Origin: CAZYEI01 sp964646425
GTDB taxonomy: Bacteria > Bacillota_I > Bacilli_A > RFN20 > JAISJY01
Length of the DNA: 64,000 bases
Direction: 5' to 3'
Assembly (NCBI GenBank): GCA_964646425.1
Contig: CAZYEI010000001.1
Span: 14,418-78,417 of the forward strand
Position numbers and translations under genes: made by a program. Positions 7,423-16,923 of the stretch are shown here, in pieces. The first letter of the stretch is position 1, and every line of letters begins with the position of its first letter. Under the pieces are notes generated by a model. It had not been told where the DNA came from and ran no database searches. It saw only the letters and a list, made by a program, of their open reading frames with translations.

Positions 7423-9870
7423 TTATAACACCTCGAATCCTTGAGCTGAAACTTTTGTTTCACCATAAGTAAGAGGTGAATCACTATAGTTTATTACAAT
7501 TTTCTTTCCATTACTATATTCATTTACAATTAAACCATTTTCTAATTTTGTACGATTAATCCAATCTGCATTAATTACTTTTCCTAAAGCACTATCAACT
7601 TGTGTATAAATATTCTTAATCATCTCTTTATATAATGAATATTCAGTTGAATAATAATTTGAACTATTAGTATATGATAAATAATGCGAAGATTCTTGGC
7701 TTAAAACAAATGAAGGATAAACATTAAAATCTATCATTTTTAAAATACTTTCTTGATCATAGAAACTAAAATTACTATATGGTGCATATAGTTCCATACA
7801 ACCATTTAAAACTAATTGTAGTAGTGGGATTTCTGTTTCTTCAATTAAATGTTGACTATTAAATACCGGAATATTGAAATATCTATCAACATATTTCCAT
7901 AAATATTTATTTGGTTGTTCAGCATTTACCATACCTTTTCCATCTAAATATTTAAAAGCATTTTCAATATTTTCCATTGCTTTTTCTCTAGTGCCTTTAT
8001 TATTTGATAAAACACGATTTGAAATACCAGTTACAGTCATTGAATTAATATTAGTTTTTTTACTTAATTCCTTATTTTGTGACTTAACCCATTTTAGTGA
8101 AGCATCACTTCTTGCATAACCAAATTCATTAATAAAGTAATGATTAAATGAAGTATATTCAATATATTTTCCATTATAATGTTTTGTTGCATTACCACTG
8201 AAACTTATTTGACTTTCATTAATTAAGAAATAATCTTGGGAGAATGAAACATCAACATTTTGTTTTTCCATACTTGAAATTAATGATTTATATTCACTAG
8301 CAGTTCCTATTTTACTTGTAAAATCTGCTTTATCAGGTCGTCCCAAAGTAATTCCTCCACTTTGCCAACCTAAAAGAGAAGTAACAATGTTGTCAATTCC
8401 ATTATTTAAAGAATCGTTTAAAATTGCTTTTACATCATTTGCTGTTGTTACAACAGCATCACTTGTCCCAAGAACACTTTCTTCAGCATCAGCCATAATG
8501 AAGTCTAAACGAGTAATAATATGCTCATTTTCAAAATTTTTCTTTGTTAATTGTTTTTCTTCATTTATTAAATAATCACGATAAGCCTTAGCAACACCAA
8601 CATAGTTAGCATTATCTCCTTCTAAAAAATCATAACGCATACCAATATCATAATCAAATGGATTATCATTTAATACCGGTGCACTAGATGTGCCATCTTG
8701 AGAATAGTATTCAGTATAATCAAAATTTGTTCTAAATGTTGCATATGCATAAATATAACTATCATTATCCGCGTTATCCGGACTAACATTAATAGCCATA
8801 TGTTGTTCACCTTTAGTTGCATAAGCTACAACAGCTTTTTGTGAATTAGTTGCAGTTTCATTATGAACAACACCAAACATTGGCATTGATGCATCTTTCA
8901 AAGGAACCGTTGTTCTTCCTGATTCTGGACTATAATGTTGTTTATTTGTAGTATAATTTTGACCATATACATATGACTTATATACGCCAAGAGTTACATT
9001 ACTATCTACAAATGGAATAATTGCACCTGAACCATCAGGAACAATTATATATCCTTTAGCCATTTCTTTACTTATTTTTGTCTTAGTATCATAATCACCA
9101 TTTTCAACAAATGTCTTAATTGTTTCTCCAGTTTCCGGATCAGTTGAATCTGATTCAACTTTTTTTGAAACAAATGGGCTACCTTCTCCACCTGTTGCGC
9201 CAATAAATGGGGCTATTGTTATATCTATTAATCTGTTTTTATCTGCACCAGTAATTTCTTCGTGACGAAGTTCAAATTCAATGCCTTTTTCATCAAAATA
9301 AATATGAACAGAAAGATTAATATCAGCCCATACTCCAATTTGAAAATCTAAACGATAGTGAGTATCACTATTATCGATTTTCATTAAAGTAGACTTACCA
9401 TATTTTGGATTTTCATGAGCACTTGAAACTTTAAATAAATTAGTCATTGCTTTATCATCTTTTTTATAAATATATGCAGTAACTAAAGAATTGATTATTG
9501 AGTTTCCTGTTGTATCTTCATATAAATCACAAACATAATTTGGATCAGCATTCATTGCCTTTCGACATGCATCTCTTGCTTCTCTTTTTGTTTGATAAGG
9601 AACATCAGCTCCTGTTTTCCATAATATTTCTTTTGAATTAACATCTTGAATTTGAATAATATCTAATGATTCTTTATATGAATATATATATTTACTATTA
9701 CGATATAATTCAACATATGTATCTTCATCCTTTGAAGATATGGCAGTTTTGGCAATTTCTTTTGTTGAGTTGTTATTTGCTTCTTCATTTCCAGCAATAT
9801 TAATCAATGAAGATAAAGGAAGCAAAAATACAATTAGTGCTAAATACTTAATTTTTTTAACTAATGACAT
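7423..9870 (-). CDS. DUF5696-like exported protein of a glycan locus
   Basis: The 815-residue protein has an N-terminal hydrophobic segment (about residues 5-25) without a lipobox Cys, so it is exported or anchored. The body has many aromatic residues and blocks such as G-Y-I-I-V-P-D-G-S-G-A-I-I-P and Y-A-P-Y-S-N. It resembles the DUF5696 family found next to sugar ABC genes in Firmicutes; the assignment is from memory of the family. The function is unknown; a glycan-binding or hydrolase-like role is possible but no catalytic pair is clear. The start is the ATG at 9870, with AAGGAGG upstream and a 14-base overlap with the preceding gene. A longer frame reaches 9909 but lacks a ribosome site. 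Confidence 0.75.
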   Translation of the reverse strand: MSLVKKIKYLALIVFLLPLSSLINIAGNEEANNNSTKEIAKTAISSKDEDTYVELYRNSKYIYSYKESLDIIQIQDVNSKEILWKTGADVPYQTKREARDACRKAMNADPNYVCDLYEDTTGNSIINSLVTAYIYKKDDKAMTNLFKVSSAHENPKYGKSTLMKIDNSDTHYRLDFQIGVWADINLSVHIYFDEKGIEFELRHEEITGADKNRLIDITIAPFIGATGGEGSPFVSKKVESDSTDPETGETIKTFVENGDYDTKTKISKEMAKGYIIVPDGSGAIIPFVDSNVTLGVYKSYVYGQNYTTNKQHYSPESGRTTVPLKDASMPMFGVVHNETATNSQKAVVAYATKGEQHMAINVSPDNADNDSYIYAYATFRTNFDYTEYYSQDGTSSAPVLNDNPFDYDIGMRYDFLEGDNANYVGVAKAYRDYLINEEKQLTKKNFENEHIITRLDFIMADAEESVLGTSDAVVTTANDVKAILNDSLNNGIDNIVTSLLGWQSGGITLGRPDKADFTSKIGTASEYKSLISSMEKQNVDVSFSQDYFLINESQISFSGNATKHYNGKYIEYTSFNHYFINEFGYARSDASLKWVKSQNKELSKKTNINSMTVTGISNRVLSNNKGTREKAMENIENAFKYLDGKGMVNAEQPNKYLWKYVDRYFNIPVFNSQHLIEETEIPLLQLVLNGCMELYAPYSNFSFYDQESILKMIDFNVYPSFVLSQESSHYLSYTNSSNYYSTEYSLYKEMIKNIYTQVDSALGKVINADWINRTKLENGLIVNEYSNGKKIVINYSDSPLTYGETKVSAQGFEVL

Positions 9871-11971
9871 TTCTAATCGCCTCCTTAAACAACGAACCAA
9901 CATAATCAATCAAATCACCAGCAAGCATTGTAATTATTAATATTACTAATAAAATTATCAACATAAATCCGATAGTAATAATAATACTCTTTATTGTTTG
10001 CCAGAAAGTATAATTATGAATATTTTCAATACCCATAAAAATCATAAATCCTGTTAACCCAATTCCAGCATATTGAATTACTTGTAATAAAAAAACATCA
10101 TCATATGTCAAGAAATGAGATAATATTGTAACAACAATCATTGAAATCATCCATGGAACAAGTGAATATCCAATCGTACGATAAATTGAAATCATTGTTC
10201 CTTCACCATCTTGAATAGAGGTTACCATATAATTACAATATATAAATAAACCAATAATGCCAACATATCCAGCAGTTAAAGCAATAAAGTCAACTTCAAA
10301 GGCTTCGACATATTGATAGATAAATCCTTTACCTATTGTATACCATAAGAAAACTGCAAATGTAATAATATATAAAACTGTTGCCGCTAAAGTTGAACCT
10401 CTTTTTCCAGCCCTTAAATCATAAAAACTATCAGTTGGTTTCACTAATAATTGGTAAGTAAATTTTAAATCTTTAACCAGTTTAACATTATCTACCTTAT
10501 TTTTAGCATTAACAGCCACAGCTAAGCAATTAGTTCTCTTATGAACTTTCTTTAATATTACAATAGCAATGATTGCAATAAATAAAATCACTAATGCTGT
10601 AACTAAGTTATTTTGAATCCAAATATTACGAACTTCCCAATAAGCTTTTGAATATGATTGTCTATTTCTCGCAATTTCCAAATGGTACATTGCACTTTCA
10701 TAATCTTCATTATATAAGTAATTTAAACCAATGTTATTATGAGCAAGTGAAGACATTTGATTCAATTCAATTACTTCTTCCCATAATGCAATTGATTCAT
10801 CATAATGACCTAAATCATATTCAGCAAGTGCTGCATAGATTTTTTTAGAGTAATCAGTAGGTGTAAAAGTGTGAACTGCAGCTTTTTCACTATCTAAACA
10901 CCATATTTTTCCATTATTATCAACAGCAATAGAAACTAATGAAGAGAACAATCCATCAATATCTTGAGTACTATCAGGTGTTTTACCACCAAACACACAT
11001 AAAAATTCACCATCATTAGTGTAAATATAAATATATCCATCATTACTTGCAGCATAAACAATACCTTGAGAATCAACATAAATATCAACTGGTGAGTTTG
11101 AAGAAACTAGATCATACTTTGTAAATTGATTTACTCCTGCAGTATTGTGTTTTTGAATAAAAGCATAAGGTTTTGAATAATTTGTTGTAGTGTATAATAA
11201 ACCATCTTTATCAGTAAATAAATTACTAAATAAAGGTGCTTGAATTGCTAAACCTAAATTTTCTTTTTGTTCTGTTGTAAATAGAATATCGTAAATATAA
11301 TCCATAATTCCTTTAGTAACTTTGTTTGTTGCAAAATAGCCAAGGAATGAACCTTTCTTATCTAATTGAATTACACCATCGCCAATTCCATCTGCGATAA
11401 CATAAACATTTCCATTAATGTCGGCAGAAACTTTAGAAGGTTCAAAATCACGATCTCTAAATAAAGTGCTTGTTGGTTTTCCAAAAGCTGTATAATACTC
11501 AAATTTAGATGATGAATCATTATATTGATAAATATATACATTTCTTGCTTCAGAATCCGCAATATAAAGCAAACGATTATTTAATTCGTTATTATATGTT
11601 ATAAATACACCTCTAGGATTTTTTATATTTTCTCCTTCAATTGTATATAACAAATTCATATTATCATCAAAAACACGAACAGCACCCAAAGTATTTTTAT
11701 CTAATTTTGAATCTGCAATATAAATAATATTGTCTTCATCAATAAAAATATCGTTTGGTTTATTTAGTCCAATATCTGTTAATGTTTTATTTGGTAAATA
11801 AGCATCTTGAGTTCTAATTAAACCATGTCCTCTTGCATCAAGAGAATATGTATATGATGTTGCATTTCCACTCATTTCTACTACCATAATATCTTTATTT
11901 TTTGGGGCCATTGCGAAACAAGTGAATAAAATAAGGACAACCGCAACAAATCCTTTTAATTTCATTTTCAT
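9857..11971 (-). CDS. NHL beta-propeller / TPR / Yip1 membrane protein
   Basis: This 704-residue protein begins with a signal or anchor segment (about residues 4-22). An NHL-type beta-propeller region follows at about 45-380, with repeats such as P-N-D-I-F-I-D and I-Y-I-A-D-S. One or two TPR units come next (about 385-455), then a membrane helix (about 460-482) and a C-terminal Yip1-like domain with about five membrane helices (about 510-690). The propeller and TPR would face outside. Proteins of this build occur with DUF5696 and sugar ABC genes, but their function is not known to me; a surface sensor or scaffold is inference. It overlaps the next gene by 14 bases and begins two bases after the preceding permease stop. 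Confidence 0.8.
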   Translation of the reverse strand: MKMKLKGFVAVVLILFTCFAMAPKNKDIMVVEMSGNATSYTYSLDARGHGLIRTQDAYLPNKTLTDIGLNKPNDIFIDEDNIIYIADSKLDKNTLGAVRVFDDNMNLLYTIEGENIKNPRGVFITYNNELNNRLLYIADSEARNVYIYQYNDSSSKFEYYTAFGKPTSTLFRDRDFEPSKVSADINGNVYVIADGIGDGVIQLDKKGSFLGYFATNKVTKGIMDYIYDILFTTEQKENLGLAIQAPLFSNLFTDKDGLLYTTTNYSKPYAFIQKHNTAGVNQFTKYDLVSSNSPVDIYVDSQGIVYAASNDGYIYIYTNDGEFLCVFGGKTPDSTQDIDGLFSSLVSIAVDNNGKIWCLDSEKAAVHTFTPTDYSKKIYAALAEYDLGHYDESIALWEEVIELNQMSSLAHNNIGLNYLYNEDYESAMYHLEIARNRQSYSKAYWEVRNIWIQNNLVTALVILFIAIIAIVILKKVHKRTNCLAVAVNAKNKVDNVKLVKDLKFTYQLLVKPTDSFYDLRAGKRGSTLAATVLYIITFAVFLWYTIGKGFIYQYVEAFEVDFIALTAGYVGIIGLFIYCNYMVTSIQDGEGTMISIYRTIGYSLVPWMISMIVVTILSHFLTYDDVFLLQVIQYAGIGLTGFMIFMGIENIHNYTFWQTIKSIIITIGFMLIILLVILIITMLAGDLIDYVGSLFKEAIRNVIS

Positions 11972-11972
11972 A

Positions 11973-12851
11973 TTATTTAATACCTGAATGAGCCATAGTA
12001 TTCATAACTTTACTTTGCATGAAAATAAAGATAATTAAATTTGGCACAAAGATAATAACAGACGCTGCAGCTTGCATACCGACCCCAATAATGCTATTTC
12101 CTGTAGTCGTCATTGTTAATGTATTTAAGTAATAAGCAAATGTTTTTAGCGATTCTTCTTGAATGTATAAAGAAGAAGTTGAAGTATTATTCCAAACGCT
12201 TTGGAATGTTAAAATACCTACCGTTGCAATCGCAGGTTTAATAATAGGAACAATTATCTTCCAGACAGTTTGGAAATCATTTGCACCATCTAACTTAGCT
12301 GATTCAATTAATTCATCTGGTGTTTGGTCCATAAATTGCTTAACTAAGAATAAACCAACTGGCATTGCAACAAGTGGAATTATATTTGCCCAGAAACTAT
12401 TAATTAATCCAATTTTACTAATAATAAAATAAGACGGAATTGAAAGAGCAGTACCAACAAACATAAGTGCAGTTTGATTTATAGAAACTAATTTACCACA
12501 AAATTTAAAATGCTTTTTTGATAAAGCATATGCTGCGAGCACTGTAATAACCCAGTTAATTAAAACCGTTAATACGGTAACGACAATTGAATTAAATAAA
12601 TATCTAGACATTGGAATAAAGGTTGTTGAACCAGCCTTAAATAATCTTTTAAAATTATCTAATGTTGGATTTTGAACTAAAAACTTTGGTGGGAATGCAA
12701 ATAATTCATCTAAAGGTTTTAGTGAGTGACAAAAAGTATATATTAAAGGTAAAATCATAAATGCTGCAATTGGAAGCAAGATTATATAAAATTTAATTTG
12801 GGATTTTGAAAACTTTTTAGGGTTTATTGTGGATCCACTTAATTTTGCCAT
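11973..12851 (-). CDS. Sugar ABC transporter permease (MalG-type), first pair
   Basis: The 292-residue membrane permease has about six transmembrane helices. The EAA loop reads L-I-E-S-A-K-L-D-G-A-N-D followed by W-K-I-I-V-P, the cytoplasmic coupling helix of CUT1 importers. A GGAGGTG ribosome site precedes the ATG at 12851. It lies 12 bases after the partner permease and directly before the NHL/TPR/Yip1 gene. It probably works with the solute-binding proteins encoded upstream. Confidence 0.9.
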   Translation of the reverse strand: MAKLSGSTINPKKFSKSQIKFYIILLPIAAFMILPLIYTFCHSLKPLDELFAFPPKFLVQNPTLDNFKRLFKAGSTTFIPMSRYLFNSIVVTVLTVLINWVITVLAAYALSKKHFKFCGKLVSINQTALMFVGTALSIPSYFIISKIGLINSFWANIIPLVAMPVGLFLVKQFMDQTPDELIESAKLDGANDFQTVWKIIVPIIKPAIATVGILTFQSVWNNTSTSSLYIQEESLKTFAYYLNTLTMTTTGNSIIGVGMQAAASVIIFVPNLIIFIFMQSKVMNTMAHSGIK

Positions 12852-12863
12852 ATACTACACCTC

Positions 12864-13835
12864 CTAATCCTTTTCACCAAATAGTTTATATGCAATTTTA
12901 GTAAAAATCATAATAATTGCTAATAAAACTACTGATAATGCTGCTGCATAACCCATTTCATAACGTGCATAACCATAATCATCAATATGGTTAATAATCA
13001 ATTGTGCTGAATATTCAGGAGTTGGGTTTACTCCAGAAAGAGCAACACCTATACCTCCATTATTAAATGCACTGACAATTGCCATAACTGCTCCAAATAG
13101 CATTTGTGGTTTCATGTTCGGAATTGTTACATACATAATTTCTTGAAATCTATTTTTTACGCCATCTATATGAGCTGCTTCATATTGTTCAGCATCAATA
13201 TTAAGCATACCAGCTAATGTACTTAAAAAACCAACTCCCATTGAACTCCATAGAGCAACAACAATAACAATGGTCATTAAATACTTTGGATCTTGTAAAA
13301 ATTGAATTGGCGTATCTATTAATCCTAATTGCAATAAGATTGAATTTATATAACCACTTTGGTCACCTGAGAATAGTGTTTTCCAAATTACAGCCATAAA
13401 TACACCACCAAGCATACTTGGCAAATATAATATTAAAGCTAAAACTGTTCTAGGTTTATGTGGTAATTGAGCAAGCATCCATGCCAACATAAATGAAATT
13501 ATATAACCACCAGGGCCAGTAATAATTGCATATTTAAATGTATTTGGCAATACATACTTTAAAAATATTTCATCTTGAGTTAATAAATAAATATAATTAT
13601 CTAATCCACTAAATTTTGGACTTTCAATAACGTTAAAAGAGGTAAATGAAAGACCGATTGCCACAGCAACTGGAATAGCAATGAATATACAGAAAAGTAA
13701 TGCATAAGGTAATAGCATAATAATGGTAGCACCCAAATCGCTAAATGTCATTCTTTTTAAGCGATTCCAAGCTGTATTTATGTAGCCACCTACACTCTTT
13801 CTTTCTTTAATTTCTTTTATTTTCTTTTCTTTCAT
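12864..13835 (-). CDS. Sugar ABC transporter permease (MalF-type), first pair
   Basis: The 323-residue permease has a charged cytoplasmic N-terminus of about 35 residues and six membrane segments. The EAA loop reads Q-Y-E-A-A-H-I-D-G-V followed by Y-V-T-I-P-N-M-K-P. It starts two bases after the stop of the solute-binding gene, so the two are co-translated. With the gene at 11973-12851 it forms one membrane channel of the locus. It ends in TAG. Confidence 0.9.
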   Translation of the reverse strand: MKEKKIKEIKERKSVGGYINTAWNRLKRMTFSDLGATIIMLLPYALLFCIFIAIPVAVAIGLSFTSFNVIESPKFSGLDNYIYLLTQDEIFLKYVLPNTFKYAIITGPGGYIISFMLAWMLAQLPHKPRTVLALILYLPSMLGGVFMAVIWKTLFSGDQSGYINSILLQLGLIDTPIQFLQDPKYLMTIVIVVALWSSMGVGFLSTLAGMLNIDAEQYEAAHIDGVKNRFQEIMYVTIPNMKPQMLFGAVMAIVSAFNNGGIGVALSGVNPTPEYSAQLIINHIDDYGYARYEMGYAAALSVVLLAIIMIFTKIAYKLFGEKD

Positions 13836-13837
13836 AA

Positions 13838-15490
13838 CTAATTACCTTTATTTTGGGCAATCATTTTTTCCACCCAATCTCTTTCTCTAATTGTATAACC
13901 ATCTGTATAACCAAATTCTTCTAATTTTCTTGTTATTTCTCTATTTATTGAAATAACTGCAGTATCAATTGATCCCCTAACAGGTTCGTTGCTTAATACA
14001 ACTTGTGTCCAAATATTACTTAGTCCTCTTTCTAACATATATTGTCCTGGAGTTCTAGGAATATCGATAATATATTCAAGAGAATTTAAAATAACTTGTT
14101 TATCTTTTGAATCAATTGGCGCATTGGCAACTGCTTCTAGATTACAGCTTAACCATAAATATTCAGGTCCATATGTAGATTGCAAAGTATAACCAAATTC
14201 TGTTTGAACTTCAGTTGAAGTCCACCATTTTAAGAAATCCCAACATCTTTCAGCTTTGTTAGTATCAGCAAATATCATCGATGCAGAACCATTACTGATA
14301 TATGTTCTATTTATTGAACCATCATCTTGTTCTGTTCCAAGAGGCAAAGTAATTTGCCATTTACCATTTAATTCTGGAGCTGCATTTTTCATCATCAAGT
14401 AATCAGAGAATGAAGCAGTTCCAATTGGTTGAGTTCCATTTCTAAATGAATTATAGAAACTTTGAACTTGCGTTGATAAAGAATATTTTGTAAATAATTC
14501 TGTTAATTGAGTTATTCCCTTAACAGCTGCTTCTGAATTAATAGCAGTAGCAGTTCCATTTGCATTATATAATTGTCCACCATTTTGATAAATCAATGGT
14601 GCAGTTTGATAGAACCACTTAGTTGCATTTGTAGCACTAATTTGCATATAGTAATTCATTCCATATCTTTGTAATGTAGGAAGAATACCAATCATTTCAG
14701 TATAAGTATTTGGAACATCAATATCAAATGAATTAAAAATATCTTCACGATACATCATAACATTAAAATCAAGTGTTTCAGGTAATCCGTAAACTTTATC
14801 ATTTAAAATATATGATACTAAAGTTCCTGGAGCAAAATGGTTATCACTCATAACTTGCCAAAAATCTTCAAATTGAGTCATATCATATGCTGCATTTCTA
14901 ACTGCAAAATCGAATGGCATATGTGAACCAAGTCCCATAGCCATATCTGGTGTTTCGCCAGCAGCATTTGCCAATAATAATTTTGAAGCATCAGGCATAA
15001 TTGCTAATTTTACTTTGGTTTCCGTAGTATTAAATTCACGATCAATCATATTTTGCATAATATCAATGTAGGTCATTGGTCTATTTACCCAAATTGTTAA
15101 AACATTAGGATCTTCATCATCCAATGATTGTTTATACTTATCAGAAAAGAATGAATCCAGTAAGATTGTTGCATCAGCACCTAAAGTAACAAAAACATTT
15201 TTAGTTGCTCTTGGCAATTTAGTTTTTCCATAAACATACATCATATCTAAAGATATTGCTTGTCCAGAAAATGAAGAAATACTTTCACCAACAAGAGCGT
15301 TTATAGAACTTGTACCACTATATAAATTTTCTAAATATAGAGGCAATTCATCAGGCTCTTCCATTAATTCTTCCAAAGTAGCAATTGCTTTTTGCACATA
15401 TGAAAGTAATGAAGAATCAGCACCTTTTTCAGAATAAATTTTTCCTCTTGTAATTATTGCTTTCATTAAAGTATCATAAGCTTTTAAATA
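13838..15490 (-). CDS. C-terminal half of a split CBM plus solute-binding protein (MalE-like domain)
   Basis: The frame is open for 550 codons right after an in-frame TAA at 15491-15493 that ends the upstream gene. The first ATG is at 15466 but has no ribosome site before it. Residues about 125-550 look like a MalE-type extracellular sugar-binding domain (L-T-I-W-V-N-R-P near the start, W-D-F-L-K-W-W-T-S near the end). There is no signal peptide of its own. The helical lead-in (Y-L-K-A-Y then K-G-A-D-S-S-L-L) continues the upstream protein naturally. I infer that one approximately 998-residue secreted protein was interrupted by a nonsense change. As it stands this half is either untranslated, a read-through product, or a cytosolic remnant. 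Confidence 0.8.
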   Translation of the reverse strand, partial: YLKAYDTLMKAIITRGKIYSEKGADSSLLSYVQKAIATLEELMEEPDELPLYLENLYSGTSSINALVGESISSFSGQAISLDMMYVYGKTKLPRATKNVFVTLGADATILLDSFFSDKYKQSLDDEDPNVLTIWVNRPMTYIDIMQNMIDREFNTTETKVKLAIMPDASKLLLANAAGETPDMAMGLGSHMPFDFAVRNAAYDMTQFEDFWQVMSDNHFAPGTLVSYILNDKVYGLPETLDFNVMMYREDIFNSFDIDVPNTYTEMIGILPTLQRYGMNYYMQISATNATKWFYQTAPLIYQNGGQLYNANGTATAINSEAAVKGITQLTELFTKYSLSTQVQSFYNSFRNGTQPIGTASFSDYLMMKNAAPELNGKWQITLPLGTEQDDGSINRTYISNGSASMIFADTNKAERCWDFLKWWTSTEVQTEFGYTLQSTYGPEYLWLSCNLEAVANAPIDSKDKQVILNSLEYIIDIPRTPGQYMLERGLSNIWTQVVLSNEPVRGSIDTAVISINREITRKLEEFGYTDGYTIRERDWVEKMIAQNKGN

Positions 15491-15493
15491 TTA
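15491..15493 (-). other. In-frame TAA interrupting one long solute-binding protein gene
   Basis: The codons before it encode W-K-L-T-K-Y-I-P-E-T-S. The next codons in the same frame (Y-L-K-A-Y-D-T-L-M) continue without a gap into the downstream binding domain. No frameshift is needed to join the halves. A codon such as AAA or CAA would restore the frame with one base change. Confidence 0.85.
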
Positions 15494-16834
15494 TGAAGTT
15501 TCCGGAATATATTTTGTCAATTTCCAATCTTTATCCATATCAATATCATTTCCAGTAACTTTTAAAATTTCCAAGGCAAAATAATTTATATGATCAACAA
15601 TTAATTGCAAATCGTTAATTAATGATGCCATATTTTCCATTTCAGCACGTAAAGTAATTTCATGTTTTCCAGCACTTAAATATACATAATATGGATTGCC
15701 ATCATCATCTTGTAAATGGGTATTGCTCCATGTATTTCCAGTATGTGGGAATGAATAATTTTGTAACTCAGCAAATGGAATAACTCCATCTATATAGACA
15801 CTTCTAAAAGCATCATATTCATTTTTATCGTTAATATAATGGAATCCCAATTGATAATATCCGGCAACTTCTACCTCTACTTCATATGTTATACTTTGTC
15901 CGGCTTTTTGCCATGATGTTCCAGAAATTACATTTAATTTTTTAATATCAGTTGAATATGGAGTAACATTTGGAGTTGACTCACTTTCTAATCTTACGTA
16001 TGAAGAATTTTTTTCTATATATTCTGTTGCATTAATTTTGTAAAGAGATTTTTGTAAACTTTGTTCGCCATATTTTGCTTTTATTTCATTTTGATAATTA
16101 GCATAGGAAACAATTTTTTGTGGGGACTTTGCTTTTAATTGTCCTAACGCTAAAACACCACTGCTCGAAATAGAATTAATTGTTATTTTATTTTCACCAT
16201 TTTCTAAATAAAAAAGTAAAGGAGTAGATGATTTATATTGATTGTCATACATTTGTAATGACATCCATTCATCTATTCTAACACTTGATGGAATAGTCTC
16301 ATCGCCATAAGAATCTAAAGGAAAATCTTTTGTTGAATCTTGCCAGTATAAAGGAACATCAATTGTAGATGCTTCACTATATTGATATTTATCATTAATT
16401 TCAATTCCTATTGTTTGATTGGTTAAAACATTATCTCCTACAACTCGATAATCAACTTCAATCTCATATAATCCTGATGTTGGAATATCAACTAAATAGT
16501 CAACACTTTCACCATATTCAATAGTATAGATATTTCCATTAGAATAGCCATAATTATTGTTCTCTTGATTAGTTTTTGAAGACATTGAAGCTATTTCACT
16601 ATCCTTCAATGAATAATTAATATCTTTTTCACCTAAAAAATCAACATATGTTGTTTCGTGTTTAAAACTACTCGTTTCAATAGATTTAACCAGTAAATCA
16701 TATGCATTTTTTCTTTCTTCTTCATTTATATTAAAATCAGGAGCAGAACCACTATTTGCTATTACTACTACTCCAACGGATAATAGTGCAATTAAGGTAA
16801 CAATCGACACTACTCTTTTTGTTTTTCTTCTCAT
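15491..16834 (-). CDS. N-terminal half of a split CBM plus solute-binding protein
   Basis: The 447-residue product begins with a signal or anchor helix (about residues 7-28, no lipobox Cys). Two beta-rich modules follow, resembling galactose-binding-like carbohydrate modules (about 80-225 and 275-435), each with G-x-Y-x-I/L-x-x-x-Y patterns. The start is the ATG at 16834, with AAGGTGGGG upstream; a longer frame to 16870 has no ribosome site. It stops at a TAA in frame with the solute-binding half downstream. Alone it would be an exported glycan-binding protein lacking the transport-binding domain. Confidence 0.8.
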   Translation of the reverse strand: MRRKTKRVVSIVTLIALLSVGVVVIANSGSAPDFNINEEERKNAYDLLVKSIETSSFKHETTYVDFLGEKDINYSLKDSEIASMSSKTNQENNNYGYSNGNIYTIEYGESVDYLVDIPTSGLYEIEVDYRVVGDNVLTNQTIGIEINDKYQYSEASTIDVPLYWQDSTKDFPLDSYGDETIPSSVRIDEWMSLQMYDNQYKSSTPLLFYLENGENKITINSISSSGVLALGQLKAKSPQKIVSYANYQNEIKAKYGEQSLQKSLYKINATEYIEKNSSYVRLESESTPNVTPYSTDIKKLNVISGTSWQKAGQSITYEVEVEVAGYYQLGFHYINDKNEYDAFRSVYIDGVIPFAELQNYSFPHTGNTWSNTHLQDDDGNPYYVYLSAGKHEITLRAEMENMASLINDLQLIVDHINYFALEILKVTGNDIDMDKDWKLTKYIPETS

Positions 16835-16871
16835 AATTAACCCCACCTTAATTAATTGTAAAGACTGCATA

Positions 16872-16898
16872 AGAGTAGGACAAAAAATGTCCTACTCT
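16872..16898. other. Intercistronic 11-bp stem-loop after the solute-binding lipoprotein gene
   Basis: AGAGTAGGACA pairs perfectly with TGTCCTACTCT around a five-base loop. There is no T run on the minus strand, so it is more likely an mRNA-stabilising or segmental-expression element than a terminator. Confidence 0.6.
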
Positions 16899-16923
16899 AT
16901 GTATCTTTTATTTAAAATATTAA

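Noticed and set aside
13838..16834. A frameshift as the cause of the split solute-binding gene
   Set aside because: Both halves are in the same frame, so a single stop codon explains the break and no indel is needed.
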